DNA of 64,000 nucleotides, taken from the NCBI GenBank assembly GCA_013398015.1, contig VZRR01013896.1:281950-345949 (forward strand), in the 5' to 3' direction. This DNA comes from Oreocharis arfaki (Eukaryota > Chordata > Aves > Passeriformes > Paramythiidae). The position numbers and the translations under genes are program-made. Of this stretch, positions 1 through 12,908 are shown in pieces (the first letter of the stretch is position 1; each line of letters begins with the position of its first letter). The notes under the pieces were generated by a model. It was not told where the DNA came from, did no database searches, and saw only the letters and a program-made list of their open reading frames with translations.

Positions 1-212
1 ACTTATGCAAAATTCAGGAAGAATTTTTTCATGGAAAGTGTTTTCAAGCACTGCCTGCCCAGGGAGATGGTGGAATCACCCTGGAGGTGTTCAAGGAACA
101 ACTGGATGTGACACTCAGTGCCATGGTCTAGTTGACAAGGTGGTGATCTGTCAAAATATGGACTTGACGATATTGGAGGTCTTTTCCACCTAAGTGATTC
201 TGTGATTCTATG
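1..212 (+). mobile_element. CR1 LINE, 3' end fragment
   Basis: The segment follows the 3' untranslated part of avian CR1 elements. It has a 'ggaagaatttttt' stretch, then 'ctgcccagggagatggtgg', 'ctggaggtgttcaagg', 'acactcagtgccatgg', and the terminal 'ggaggtcttttccac' leading into the degenerate 'gattctgtgattcta' tail. The element reads on the plus strand and probably continues to the left of the window. It is 5'-truncated and non-coding, as most CR1 copies are. The copy at 60538-60898 is the same subfamily type, sharing the 'ggaggtgttcaa' and 'cactcagtgcc' blocks. Confidence 0.9.
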
Positions 213-1284
213 TCAGCTAATTGCTAAATTATGAGACCTGTAAGAAAGACAAACAGGAAAAAACTGCAGGCAGATGTACAATTGTTGAGACTGGGTAAAT
301 AGCAGCTCCAGGATCTCAACAGGTGAAAAAAACCCCACAGAAAACGACAAAGTCTTATAGGAAAGAAAAAGGCTGTCCAGCAGTGACTGGATCAATAGGT
401 CAAGTCATCAGGCAATTGCACTGTCAGTGTAGTCAGGCCATGTGTCACTGCCAACGGAAGACCGAAACTCAGCAAGGATCCATATCAATCAGCTGCAAAT
501 GCAAATTCTTCTCCTCCTGACTGATTACTGCCTCACCAGAAAAAATCTCCTTGGCTATCTCATTAGGTTGGAGAGGATTTAATTCCTTAGTTTAAATAAG
601 TGAAAATATTTTAACTAGAAATAGCATCCTGACAGAGATAAATTGCCTGTAGTGATATATAAAATTCAAACTGATTCAGTGTGTGAAATGAAGAGATCCT
701 AGACTGGAAATGTGAAGCCAGTGAAGTTCTAGTATTTGCCACAGTTCTTACAGGTCAATGTGAATATACAACAATATTTTAATTTAATATTGTGAATCAA
801 CTAATTCAGTTACAAATACATAGAAAGTTCAAAATTTAACAAAAATTATATACCTACAAATAAAATGAACACATACCTGTGCATGTGAAGAACTTGGATT
901 CACCCACACTGAGCTCAACTTTGCTAAGTGAAATTGTAACTTGAAGTAAAGCTGAAAAATATAAAGTAAGTTGTAAATTCATTTGGGCATTTATCAGTTT
1001 AAATCTTATATTGTCAGGTTTTATATTGTTTTCATTCTATATGTGACCTGTTCAACAAGCATGAAATTTCAACTAAATGTTGTTGTATTTTGAACTAAAG
1101 TACATATAGTGATAGAGAAAACAACCTAAGTAAGGATGTTATGCGATGATAATGGATGATAAGGATGTCCCAAACCTGAGGAAAAAATTAAAAAAAAAAG
1201 AAAAAAAAAAAAAAAAAAAAAAGAAAACTATAGAAATATACATGAACATAAAGCCAGAAACTCAACAAGAAAAAGGTGATTTAT
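213..1284. other. No gene seen; unique AT-rich sequence with a poly-A tract
   Basis: No exon-like or repeat-like sequence was recognised. The only structure is an A-rich tract of about 45 bases at 1181-1227, interrupted by a few T and G bases. It could be the tail of an old retroposed sequence, but no source copy could be identified upstream of it. Confidence 0.5.
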
Positions 1285-1455
1285 AACACACAGACTGACC
1301 AAGGGTACACCATGCCTGACCAACTCCACCATCTTCTAGGATAAAGTTATTAGTTTTGTGCACAAGAGAAGAACAGTGGGTGGCAATAACCTTGACTTTA
1401 TCAAGGCTTTTGACAATATTCCCACAATATTCTCGTATTTAAGTGTATTGGATAT
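1285..1455 (+). mobile_element. CR1 LINE remnant with reverse-transcriptase motif A
   Basis: The stretch near 1390-1425 reads LDFIKAFDNIP on the plus strand. This matches the motif A region of the LINE reverse transcriptase (family pattern DFSKAFDTV), which carries one of the catalytic aspartates. The upstream 'catgcctgaccaactccacc' also resembles CR1 open reading frame 2. The fragment is only about 170 bases, has no extended open frame and is clearly dead. A related LINE or retroelement is possible, but CR1 fits best in a bird. Confidence 0.65.
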
Positions 1456-1464
1456 AAAAAGCAA

Positions 1465-2000
1465 GGTTTTAGTAGTGGGGCTGATTACAGGGGAGGGAGT
1501 TCAGAGGTTGTGCTGTGGCAGATACAGCCAGTTCTAGCTGGGTCATGATGGACCCACTGCAGAACACGACTGAGAGGGCTGAAGGAGTTTTTAGCACCTC
1601 TTAGAACAAAAAAGAGAGAGACAAGAAGGCCAAAGTGATAAGAGAAGCTCCATGGCACAGTTGGTAACACTCCAGGACTCTGGCCAATGCGTGAGCCCAT
1701 GAGAGAGCAAACACATCCCAAAAGGACTGTGGATAACCCACAACAGAACAGAGGAAATGAGTTAGGCAGAAGGAGCAGTGGAAGAAAAGAGTGAAAAAGA
1801 AGGAATGGCAGAAAGAAACTTTTATGCCCTCACCCCAGCCTCCTGCATTATTATTACCTCATTGAATGACTGTTACCTGCATGGGTGGTGATAATAAGGG
1901 GACTGAAGGTCAGGAGCAGGAAGGAGAGGTATCTGGAGTCTGGGAAACAGGCAGAAGGGTGTTTCCCTAAGACTCTAGCTTTTTTTTCATGTGACAAATT
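1465..2000. mobile_element. Diverged interspersed repeat, possibly an ERVL-type LTR or 3' region
   Basis: This block is visibly richer in G and C than its surroundings. It contains phrases such as 'ctgtggcagatacagccag', 'gggtcatgatggacccactg' and 'gcctcctgcattattat' that read like a dispersed avian repeat rather than unique DNA. The family assignment comes from overall resemblance only: no terminal TG...CA or target-site duplication was found. The minus-strand open frame of 78 codons inside it has no recognisable domain and is treated as chance. Confidence 0.35.
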
Positions 2001-2353
2001 TTACCCATGAATATGATATAACTTCAAAACATGCTAAAACCCTCCCCTATTCAGTTCTGTTGATAATAAAAATTGAAGAAAAACTGAGCACAGGAAAACT
2101 ATCAGCAAAGTACTATTCATAGATATTTACATGAAAACTATCACAATTAAGAGAAAAGTTCAATGAAATAGATTTCCTATTAACTTTCATGTAATTAGAC
2201 TAGATAAACAAGAATTAGACAAGATGTGAATTTTTGGTTCAATAGTCATATCAAAAGCTACACCAAAAAAAGGCAAAGAAAACTGGAGATTACTTCAGCA
2301 TCAGTTTGCCAACCCAAATTTAACAGAACTGGGTATTTTCCACAAAAATTCCC

Positions 2354-2376
2354 AACAAACAAACAAACAAACAAAA
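2354..2376. repeat. (CAAA)n microsatellite
   Basis: About five tandem units of 'caaa' are visible. Confidence 0.9.
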
Positions 2377-2965
2377 TTAAACATCAAACACATTAATTAT
2401 TATGTTAATAACAATAAACATATCTGTACAGCACATAACATTTTTCATGAGATGTCCTGAATTGTGAATGCTTTTCCTGAGAAGATCATCTCAATTTAAT
2501 TTTTTTTCAGTGAGTATTGATATTTTATACCCTGCCCCTGTAAGAAAATAGCTAAGAATAAAAACCACAAAAAGCCATAAGAACATATACTGCCTCAGGC
2601 AAAGGTAAATATCTGTGCATACTCTGCTAAAATCAAAACTTCTCAGTCCATAAAGACAACCAAGAAGATGGCAGGACTGCCTAGAGTTCAGAAAGAAGCT
2701 GAAGCAGACTATAAAAACGTTGAATCAGTGCTAGAAAGCAGGGACTAATGGCATTTCCAGAACAACAGTGAGGAGCATGGTGAAGGCTCCTTTAGGACAC
2801 ACAGAGCCCTGACAGAGGAAAAGTCTGCTCGTTCTCATCTATGGTCTTTACATCCACGGTACCAGAAGCAAAAGCCAAACTTATGTGTAAGAAAGGAAAT
2901 GAGTTTAACACAAAGTTTTACTTTATGTTATAATAAGAATCAAGGAGTAATAAATCATCCAGGAG

Positions 2966-3008
2966 GCCTCATTTCTTTATTTACTCCAAGCCTCATTTCT
3001 TTATTTAC
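2966..3008. repeat. Two-copy tandem duplication, period 24
   Basis: The 19-base block 'gcctcatttctttatttac' occurs at 2966-2984 and again at 2990-3008 with a five-base spacer. It is a local slippage-type duplication with no other sign of function. Confidence 0.9.
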
Positions 3009-6000
3009 CTGTGAGGCAAAGCATCACTATAGCCTCAAGACCTGCGACTGCTGATTGGAAACCAAGGTACTAATAAATACAGCCATGGGGGAACTTCAAG
3101 AGCTCGGACACTTATTTCACATCGCAGACTCGCTTTTTAGGTCCTACAATACCATTTTTCTGGTACCATACTCTTTTAAAGAGTAGTCTTATACATTTGC
3201 TTCAGAAATATATATGTTATCATTTCAGCAGTATTGCTTCAAGGACAATTGCATTGCTTAATTCCAATAACTGCAATAAGTGATGTTGAACAATAGAAAT
3301 GCAACAGATTAGGTAATACATGTCAGGTAGAATGTAAGAGATAGCATGATGAGAGGTGAAAAATTAAAAGAATATTTTTCCTTCATCAATTAAATAGATA
3401 TTTCTGATTGTAACACAGCTTTGGCATAGGGCTCAAACCCAATTAAATTTCTTAGCATAAGTGTAACTATAAACTGTGGAGACATGCTAGCTACGTCTCT
3501 GAAACCAAAAGGAAATATTTTTTTCTACATATGGTACTTTAATATTTACAAAACAGAAAAATACAAGACCATCTGTCCCATTTTCCCAGCCTCATCATTT
3601 TCCTAGCTCTGCTTCATGTAAATAGAAAAATATTGCTTCATGCAACCTGGAAGGAAAAATATTATCCAAGTTATTAATGTAGAAATCTGTGCTTTTCAAT
3701 AGTCATGCAAATATTCAAGTATGAAGCTAGGAGTAGACTCACTTGTCACTTACTGGAAGGAAAATATTGCAAAGAGACGACACAATCAGAAAATTTCACC
3801 TTACTTCCACATCTGTCTCAAGAACTACAGATAGTATAAGCTCTGATGAAGATGGCAGCGAGGTTCTCACAACTCAAATTATTACTGTACACTAACTAAT
3901 GGATTAATAAAAAAAATTGAGTTATTTGCACCAGACTGTTTCGAATCTCTTTGCATACACATGTGAATGCTTATTTTATCAGATCAGTGAAGATATTGCA
4001 AAAATTTAGTAGAGGTGCTACCTGTGTTAAACTAAGCCCAAAAATAAATAGTACCTTCTTGATAGATCTGAAATGAATACTTTCTCTTCCCATGTTTCCA
4101 AGCATATCACCTAACTATCTATTCAGAAAAAAAAAAAATGGAAAAAAGCAAGATGCAAAAGATCTCTTCGAGTAGAAGTCTGGGGAATGTAATGCTACTG
4201 TAGTACAGCTGTTCTGGGAAAAAGTGAAGTCATTCGGGGCTTCCCTCAGTCTTTGGTACATGTCCAATTTCATAGCAAAATAAAAGAGCACTGCTAGAAC
4301 CAGGTGATACAACCAATCCCTTCACTTTTGACCAGAGTCATTATAAAGGAATTATTATCAGTTGTAATACACTAAGAGGATTCTGCTGAATTATTCCTTA
4401 ATGGGTTTAAAAATCACTTAGGAAGTTAAGTAAGGACAATAATGAGAGGTCCATTTGTACTATTAAATATGGAGACAGATGACTGAATTCATAAGGACTA
4501 ACATTTAGTAGACTAATTGCTTTCAGTCCCATTAGCAGCAGTAGCCTTCAGATTTCAGAACTAACATCACAAATCTGCCACAGGTGTCTGCACAGATGAT
4601 CACCTGATGCAACAGAAGTGAGGTGTTGTCAGTGAGAGGTTACAAAAATTATAGCAGTAACTCACTCGTGTACTTCTATTGTCCCTCAGCAATATATTAA
4701 AACACGTTCAAAGTGTATACTATATAAATTTACATTTAAATATAAGGTAGTAAATAGGTAAAGGGGATGATATTTTAATAAAATCTGGGAAAAAAATTGA
4801 GTAAAGCTCTGCTTCAACTAATCAACTCATCCAGCATCTTACTGATAATTCAATTTCTTAAAAAAAAATTCCCACCCAAGCACACATAAAACTGGAAAAA
4901 ACTTCCTTTTGTCTGTATTGGAAAGACACCAAAAACAAAGCATATCATATTCTGTCCTAGTTTCCACAATATAAATTTGGTACAACATAGTTGAACAGCT
5001 TTATGCTCCATCAATACATCTGAATAAATTTTGGAATATACTTTTGAGCCATTAGACATCACTAAGCCATGGAAGGGTCTTTCTAAATCTGTTGGACTGC
5101 AAATTCACTAAAGATGAGAGGTTAATGGGAAGGCAGTAAAAAGGAAAGGACACAGCTCTGAAGCCAAAGCAAGGCATAACTTGAGATCGACATGGAGCTA
5201 AGGGAAGTGGCGACAGCTACAGACACTAATTTGGATGGCTTTGGCACTGGCTTCTAAGAAAAACAAGTAGACTGCAAGATACAGCTGAGAGGACTGGTTT
5301 TTTTGGGAAGGTCCTAATTCTATTTAGCGTGAGTTCTCTGATGGTAACTATATCCTTGGCTGTTGGTGTTCTTTAACTTCATTTAGTAAGCAAACCTTCT
5401 TGGGTGATGTGATTTTGCTTTCACTAAATGATTTAACTAGTATTGAATATATGCTTAGAAAACTAGGCTTCATTATCCTTGAGCATGAAGAAATTAGTAT
5501 GTTTTTAATAGGTATCAAATTCAATCCCAGAGCAACCATTCACCCAGTAATCTTTCTACTCTTTATTATGCAGGATTCCAAGAATATTATGTTTAAGTCC
5601 ACTGATGCCCAGATAAAACTGAATGGGCTTTGAACGAAAATTACACTAACATGACCCTTTCAGAAATGGATTTTCTCTTAAAATTTGAATAATTTCTAAT
5701 TTAAATACACATTGAAACGCCACCAAAAAAACACTTGGTGGGGGTTTTTTTAATACTGTATTTTAGAAACACTTGGACCTCTAAGCTGAAATGAGGAAAC
5801 ATACATTAGTAAATATACAATGCACTTGTTAAGTATCAGACAGTTCAATTTTAGGGCAAATACTTGAGTTCTTTTTAAAAATCTGACTAGGTTAAACTTT
5901 CTCAACTGCTAATTCAGCAAAGTCAGAAATACAAAACCTAAAAATCATTATACAAGCCATAAAGTTACATTTCCATTAGAAAAAGTCTGATCTAAGCTAC

Positions 6001-8500
6001 TTCTGCGAGCAATCAAAAAATCGGGAGCAATACACCTCTGTCCTAAAGAACTCCATTAAAAAACAATAGAAAATAAGGCTGAATTAAAATCTACTTAAAG
6101 TTGTTTGCACTTGAAAGGTGGAATGATCCAATGGAAACCATGTTTGGAGATATCTTAAGTCACCTAAGGTAGAATTTTTTTTTTTTTTTTTCACATAAAC
6201 AAAGAAGATTCCAACACTACAGACCTTTGAAGAGGAAACGTATGCGGTCAGATGTTACACAAGAGATGACCATTATAGATAATGACATAGTTACTAAAAT
6301 TATCATAATTAAGCAGCAAACTCACAATGAAATGCTAGAAAAAACCCAGGGATTTTACCAAATACTGACACATCTGTCTTATACCCAAGTGAACTATCCA
6401 TGGGGAAAAAATGCTATCATCCTATCCACTGAAAAGGAGATGATATTCTTGTTGAGCTTGTAAAGTCTGTGAGACTTGTAGTGTTTAAAACCACCAAATA
6501 CTTTTGTAATCCTTTGGAAACAAAGAGAATGCTAAAGAATAATCTTTTTTCTGTGTGTGAGAACCTACAGTGAAAAATTAATCCAAACAGACTATTCAAA
6601 TTCAATTCATTTAATGTTTTATCATTTAAATGTACTTTCTGGGTTTTCTTCTCAATTTTTTTAGCAGTTTAATAAACTACATAAAAATTCCTATTCATAC
6701 AGTATTTTAATATCCTGTAAACAATGTAGCCTTATTTTTCTTATGAATAAAGATACATTAACTGGCCTAATGACATCCTGTCTTCTATTCGATGGCCTTG
6801 AATGCTTGTATGCAAGTTTTGTAAAAACATCTGGAAGACAAACTGCATCTGCAAAGACAAAACCCAAAAATTTAAACCCTAAAGAGTTTGGTTATTTTCA
6901 ATTTTCTAGTGGACTGACTATTAAGAAATCATAAAGCATCACTTCTCCATGGTATGACAGTACTGAGAGATGTTACATTTATAATTGCTTGTCAGAAAGT
7001 TTCCCAATTAATTAAGTTGTTCAGTATAACTCAACTTTCCATTTCATCACATTAGCCATAATTTGGATTTGTCAGTAGAGAATACAGTTCTGATTTAAAG
7101 TTCTAAGGTTTTATTTGAATGACTATGGATTCCTTGTTCAATTTCTGTCTTATAGATTACAGAGTGTTTTATTTTTAGTTAGACAAAACATTCTTTGTGT
7201 CATCACAAATTCATTTCCTACATCTGTCGAAGTGTCATTTTCCCTGGTGAGAGGAGCTGGAAGTCACACAAAGTTCAAACTGCCTTCTGGGCCATAACAG
7301 ATGTTATAGGGGTGAAAAGCACAATAAAAGAGCACTAACACAATCCAGTTTTGTGCAAAAAAATACTGAAGCATAATCAGAAAATCCTCTCTTAAACATT
7401 CTTTTCTATGACACTTACAGCAGAAACAGTAAAATAGATAAGCTATTAATATCTGAGCAGAGACAGTAAACAAGTATAAACCAGTCTGCTTGCTACAATT
7501 ACATTCAAAAGACTTATCTCAAACAGAGGTTACTCACTAATGTCCCCCCCGCCTCCCAAGTCAGGCAAACTACAGTTGAGAAATAAACACATAAATAATG
7601 TGAGTGTTATTGAGATTTTCAGATAGGTTGATAACAGAAGCTCAGTTCTTCAAAACTGAAGAGATGGGATAATGAGTAAATTTTTATATATAGATTTACA
7701 AGCCCAAATTTTAAAGATATTTTAAAGAATGCCTAAAGAATATTTATGAATATTTAATATTCCTAGTCATGGCTTAGAAGCTTATATAAAATCAAGATTA
7801 ATAGATAGCCAAATGGAAAAAAAATCAATATGCCTTGGTTTATTCACTTAAAACTGTGTAAGAGGAAGGCAAAATGAACATTGGAGGACTTTAGTTATAA
7901 AAGTGTCAGGCATGACATGACGCATATCTTTAATTCTATTTAAGTTATTCTAGCTAAATTCGGTAGACCTTCTTATTATGCATGGGAAGAACAGTGAAGT
8001 TTAAAATTCATTGATTAACAGAATATTAAGACATTTTAGCTGTAGAAGAATGTACTGGGGAACCTTTATCATATATTGGTCTCATACACATATAGATACA
8101 CATGTGGAGAAAAAAATAATATCGAATAAGATGATCAAAGTACTATAGTACAGTACTTATCAAAGCTGAACATCACCTTAACAAAATCTGCTCAATCAGA
8201 TTTTTTATTTTTGGCAGCAATAAACAGAAAGAAAAAGAATTTGATGAGCCCATGAATCTTAAGGAACATGCTTCCCAAACTGAAAATTACTATGTGGGTA
8301 ATTTCTAATTTCATAATATCTCCTACACACATGGTAAATCTTTTCAAAACCAAGAAGTACCTCAATGAAGATGAAGCTGAAAAATAAAGACCTTAATCTT
8401 TAAAGTAACAGTTTTTCAGTAACACCAACCTAGAGGTGTAGAATAAGGGGGAGGGTGGGCATGTGTGTTGTGGGTAGGGTTAATTTTTTTAATATTAAAT

Positions 8501-8785
8501 TTCTTTTCCCAAGCAAAAAGTGATAGGACAAGGGGCAATGGCCTCAAGTTGCACCATGGGAGGTTTTGATTAGACATTAAAAAAAATTTCTTCACTGAAA
8601 GGGTTGTTCAGAGAGCATAGGAAAACGCTGCCCAGAGAAATGGTGTCACCATTCCTGCAGGTATTTAAAAGATGTGGAGATGCAGAGATTAGGGACATGG
8701 CTTTAGTGGTGGGCTTGGCAGTGCTGAGTTAAAATGGTTGGACTCTGTGATCTTACAGGTCTTTTCCCACTTAAATGCTTCTAAG
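8501..8785 (+). mobile_element. CR1 LINE, 3' fragment
   Basis: Recognised by 'gtgataggacaaggggcaa', 'tggcctcaagttgcacca', 'ttcttcactgaaagggtt', and the tail 'ggttggactctgtgatctt' followed by 'ggtcttttcccact' and a degenerate 'aaatgcttcta'. It is on the plus strand, 5'-truncated and non-coding. Confidence 0.92.
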
Positions 8786-8850
8786 GTGTTTTGGTTTGGG
8801 TGGGTTTTTTGTATGGGTTTTTTTGGTTATTTTTTTCTTTTTTAATCTAA
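8786..8850. repeat. T/G-rich low-complexity tract between two CR1 copies
   Basis: A run of T homopolymers broken by GG and GGG, such as 'ggtttgggtgggttttttg', directly follows the 3' end of the upstream CR1. Read on the minus strand it is an A-rich tract with C runs, like those near 51.1 kb and 60.3 kb. Confidence 0.8.
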
Positions 8851-8879
8851 TTTAAAACGGATTTAATATAATTTCAAAA

Positions 8880-9155
8880 AGATAAGCGGCAATGTGCACT
8901 AACTAAAATACAGGAATCTCTTTTTAAACATAGGAAAACACTTTTTTACTCAGTGGGTAGTCAAACGCCAGAACTGGTTGCCTGGAGAGGCTGTTGATTC
9001 TCCATCCTTGAAGATGCTAAAAACCTGACCGGGCACAGCCCTGAGCAATCTGTGGCTGACCTTGCTCTGAGCAGGGGTTTGGACAAGGAGTTTTCTCCGG
9101 CCTTCCTGCCTCTGCTGGTCTGTGTGTGTCTATGTGATCTTTCTAACATGAAAAT
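8880..9155 (+). mobile_element. CR1 LINE, 3' fragment of a second subfamily
   Basis: Matches the CR1 type whose 3' region reads 'aactaaaatacaggaa', a T-rich stretch with 'acttttttactcagtg', 'ggttgcctggagaggctgtt', 'cttgctctgagcagggg' and 'ggtttggacaaggag'. It is on the plus strand, about 95 bases after the previous CR1. The sequence differs enough to be a separate insertion rather than a broken part of the same copy. The minus-strand open frame of 62 codons within it is meaningless. Confidence 0.85.
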
Positions 9156-12118
9156 CTATCTTGTTTCTCCTTGCTACACTGGGCAGCCTTTCATTATAGC
9201 ACAGTAAATCAGACACACAACAGAGAAAAGAAATTACCTAAGGGTCACATTTGTCAAAACAGGCAAACTTGAAGTTAAAGCCACAAACCTCAGAAATGTT
9301 TCTGAAAAGAAGCAGTCATGCCAAAACAGTGCCTCATATTTCCTAATTATATTCCATTTTGGTTTTGCTGAGGAAGACACTTTTTAAAACAGCATTTCTT
9401 CATTGTTGCTTGGTAGTCAGCACAAGTTTGATAACATGCCAACACAGTAACTCAACATGGACACCCCTCATTGAAAGGTAATACAAGCTGCCTGGGGATC
9501 AGCAGCAGAAAACGTGATACTGAGAAAAAAAAAAAAAGGCCAAGTGAAATCACTTCTAAAGTTCTTCCTTCAAAATCAGCTAACAGCCTAAGTGGTCCTT
9601 CAAATTGCAGAGGAGTATTGGATGAGCTAGAATTCATCTAACTACTTGGCACTTATAATCTAAATCCAAAGAACATGTTCCTCAAACTTCAGGCCAAAAG
9701 CTGTATGCAAAGTTTCTGCTGAACGCTGAACACATTAACCTTCCAAATACAACTAATACAACATAAACATGTTTCTTAGTAGGAGCCAACAGTTTGCCCA
9801 TTCTCAAACAATAAATAACCCATTCTCACAAAAATGTCTGCTTCAAGCATATTCTACAAAGGAGACATACAGTATTTGTTTCTAAAGTGATGCACACACT
9901 AAGGGATTGCTCTGGGAAAAAAAAAGAAAATGTAGTGGCCTAAAGACAGTACTGCAATAAAGACAGGGCAAGAAATCAGATCACATAATTGTGGAATCAA
10001 CATATCCTGATTGATTTAAAAACAAGAGATCTTTGCAACAAAAGGTGTAATGCATTCCTTTCCCTCAGTTCTCACTAGAAAAATGCTACAATTAGCCTTA
10101 GAGTTCAGAAGTTATTAGCTGAGATTAAAAAAACCCAAGAAGTTGGCCAGATACAGCAGCCATTGCAATTGCACGGCAACTGTTGCTAAAAATACAGGAG
10201 TCTCTTTGAAATGTACATATAGGTAACAATTAAGTTAAAGCAGAACAATATGTAAGCCAAAGTCAGCAAGACAAAGGGCAGTATTTAGGTCACAGCATCT
10301 TGAATAAAATACACTGACTAGCCATGTCTCTGTAGCTAAAAAGAGAGGATTTTAACTGTCATTGAAAGAATCTCAAAACAAACAACTGTACTGGCCTACC
10401 TTGCAGGTTTGTCTTTCTTCTTGAGAAAAATGTGACACATGCAAAAATTACTTGTTTCAGAGAAAGGACTTTTCTAGTAAAAACGTTTTGTGCCTCAAAA
10501 AGTGGCTACAGTCTCTGTCAGGAGTTGTCATTAATACAAGTGTAACAGTTCATTCCATTTCTTGGAAGTGCATAATGAAATCAGAATATCAAGTTAAACT
10601 ACACAAAACCTCACATTTTTAATTGTAGAAGTTGACAAAGAGATTGTAGAAATGTGACCCAAGGATGTCTGTTTGACATCTCAAGAAAATGAACTAGTGG
10701 CTCAAAGAACTATGAATTGTCCCATTCACAGTCTGCTGTCTGATTGAAGACAGATGTCGTCAGGGCATGGAGAAATGGCTACAAGGGCTTCCTGCTGCCA
10801 GTCATGTACAACTAGGCAGTGTCTAAACTCAGATTTAGGAACTTAGAAAATTTCTTTTGGAAATAGTCACTTTGACTATATGCTCCTTTATAAAAGGTAG
10901 ATAGTTCTTGAGACACTCCAAATTGGCTGGAATATGAATTTATGGACTCATCTTTTAACTCAGTGAAGTCTACTTTAAGCCGTATTTTTTATTTCCTCTT
11001 CCTTCCATCACATCCTTGAAAAACTTGAACCCGGATTTTGAAATGAAAGGGTCCACAATCCAGTACTCAAGTTTTCCATTATTATTAATCCAAGATTTAA
11101 AAATATTATCAACTTGGGGTGATCCTTAAACCAGAAATATAACCTGCATCAGCTACTTCTTTAAGAAAATTTTGTTAAGAAGGAGAAGGTTAAGCATACA
11201 TGCCCTCTCTACTTGCTTTATTTTCCTTTACTCTCTGCTTCTGGAATTTACATATAAAGCAATTTAAAAAGTCAGAGCACGTAACTTAAAAAGTATTTAG
11301 ACAATCTCATTCAAAAACCATCTTGATATATAATTATTTGTATAAATATATTTTATCTTTCATCAAAACTTTTTAAAAATATTACATATTTCTAAGCAAC
11401 CCAAACCTAGAATTATTGTTGCATGAATCTTTGATATTTCGTAGTTTAAAAACAGGATAACATTAAGTCAGTGATGTGTTTGTTCCTGTTATATTCCCTG
11501 CTGAAAACCCATTTAAACAAGTTTTAAGTCATAAATTACATAAACAATGCTAAAAATGCCCAAGGACAGGAAGATATTCAACATTCAATAAAAATGAAAA
11601 TATTTTAGGAAAATATTCCTTCAGGACAAAGTATTACTCTGAATGGTCAGAAACTCAAGAAATACAAAAGTTGGTTGAATAAATATCTGTTCAAATAAGG
11701 CATTATTACAGAAATGTGGCTGTTGAGGATATCAGAGCTGTTGTGTGCAGAATGTGTTTGTGTTTATGGGTGCAAACATCACAGTCCATTGCAAAGATGA
11801 CTTTTATGGGCACAACTTCAATAATTACGAATGCTCCCAATCCACTTTAAGCAAACAGCTTAACATTGCACAAAGTATGTTTAATTTTTCAAGAACTTTT
11901 CTAGCTGCCCTAGTATATAGGTCAATGCATTTAAAAGACAGGTATATTAAATTTCATTAAAGGAATCTATTCACAGAAATGATTCAATTAGCTTACAGGT
12001 AACTATTATTATTCAGCATGAAGCTGTTCATTTACATCAACTCCCAGGCTAAATTTGGGATGGGTTAATTGAGCTATGAAATTTGGTATTTTCTTTATAT
12101 CTCTGAGAAACTGACATA
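9156..12118. other. No gene or named repeat seen
   Basis: About 3 kb of AT-rich unique-looking sequence with only short homopolymers, for example the A run near 9524-9537. No open frame here exceeds about 75 codons, and no splice-flanked exon could be argued. Confidence 0.45.
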
Positions 12119-12200
12119 AAATCATGGAATTATTTAGGATGGAGGTGACCTCTACACATTATATTACCCAACCTCCAGCTCCCAGCAAGACTTACCTCCA
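12119..12200 (-). mobile_element. CR1 LINE, short 3' end
   Basis: The sequence 'aaatcatggaattatttagg' followed by 'atggaggtgacctct' and 'acccaacctcc' is the inverted form of a CR1 terminus (inverted 'gattctatgatt' tail plus 'aggtcttttccaac'-like block). It is old and diverged. Confidence 0.7.
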
Positions 12201-12549
12201 AACTTAGAAAAGGTACCTTGGTCAAATAAAAAAAAAATTCATTTAGAAACTTACATTAGAAGCTAAAATGATGAGAGATGGAATTATAAAGACTTAAAAA
12301 CATTCCTTCATTATGTCAATTGATTTAGAACTTGCTGAAAGTATGTGATCATGAGCTAGAATACAATTCAATTTAGTTGTAAACCTATGACATAAAAAAA
12401 AGTAATTTAGAAAAAAATAGTAACTGACATAAAAAGATAATTTTCTAATTTATTTTAAATTCTATTAAAAGCAAAATAATTATTTGTGATGACATCTAGG
12501 AAGGTACTTTGAATTAATTATTCTCCAGCCTTTTAGCCACTACTGAAGA

Positions 12550-12908
12550 GGGCATAACTGTAGTACTGTGTCAAATTTTGGGCCCCTAATTCAAGAGGTG
12601 GAATCTGGAAGAATCCAGAAAATGGCTAGGATCTTAGAGAAAATGTCTCATTAAAAAATTATGGTAGAAAATGGCTTGTTTATTCTGGTAAAAGCCAAAG
12701 TACCAAGCTATTAACTGCCTACAACTTATTTAAACAGAGTTAAAAAGATGTCAAAGCCAAACTCTTCTCAGTATGAATTTTTTTGGACAACTCAAGGCCA
12801 TGATCCAGTGGAATGTTTGTGACAGTCTTACTGTAAAGAGGAGATTGGAAGAGATGAGCTCCAAAGACACTCTCAAATCAAGATTCTATAATCTTTTGGT
12901 TCTAAGAG
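12550..12908 (+). mobile_element. Old CR1 LINE fragment
   Basis: The left part, 'ggcataactgtagtactgtg' followed by 'tcaaattttgggcccc', matches the CR1 'gagtactgtgtccagttttgggcccc' region. Later come 'agatgtcaaagccaaactct', 'tctcagt', 'tttggacaactcaaggcc' and a worn tail, 'agattctataatcttttggttcta'-like, at 12883-12908. Plus strand. It appears older than the neighbouring copies because almost every block carries changes or small gaps. Confidence 0.75.

Larger units (their letters stand above)
2001..8500. other. Gene-free AT-rich stretch with minor simple repeats
   Basis: No exon, RNA gene or recognisable transposon was found in about 6.5 kb. It holds a (CAAA)n microsatellite at 2354-2376, a short tandem duplication at 2966-3008 (period 24), a poly-T run at about 6174-6192 and a G-rich run at 8447-8479. 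All open frames here are under 80 codons, consistent with chance in AT-rich DNA. Confidence 0.5.
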
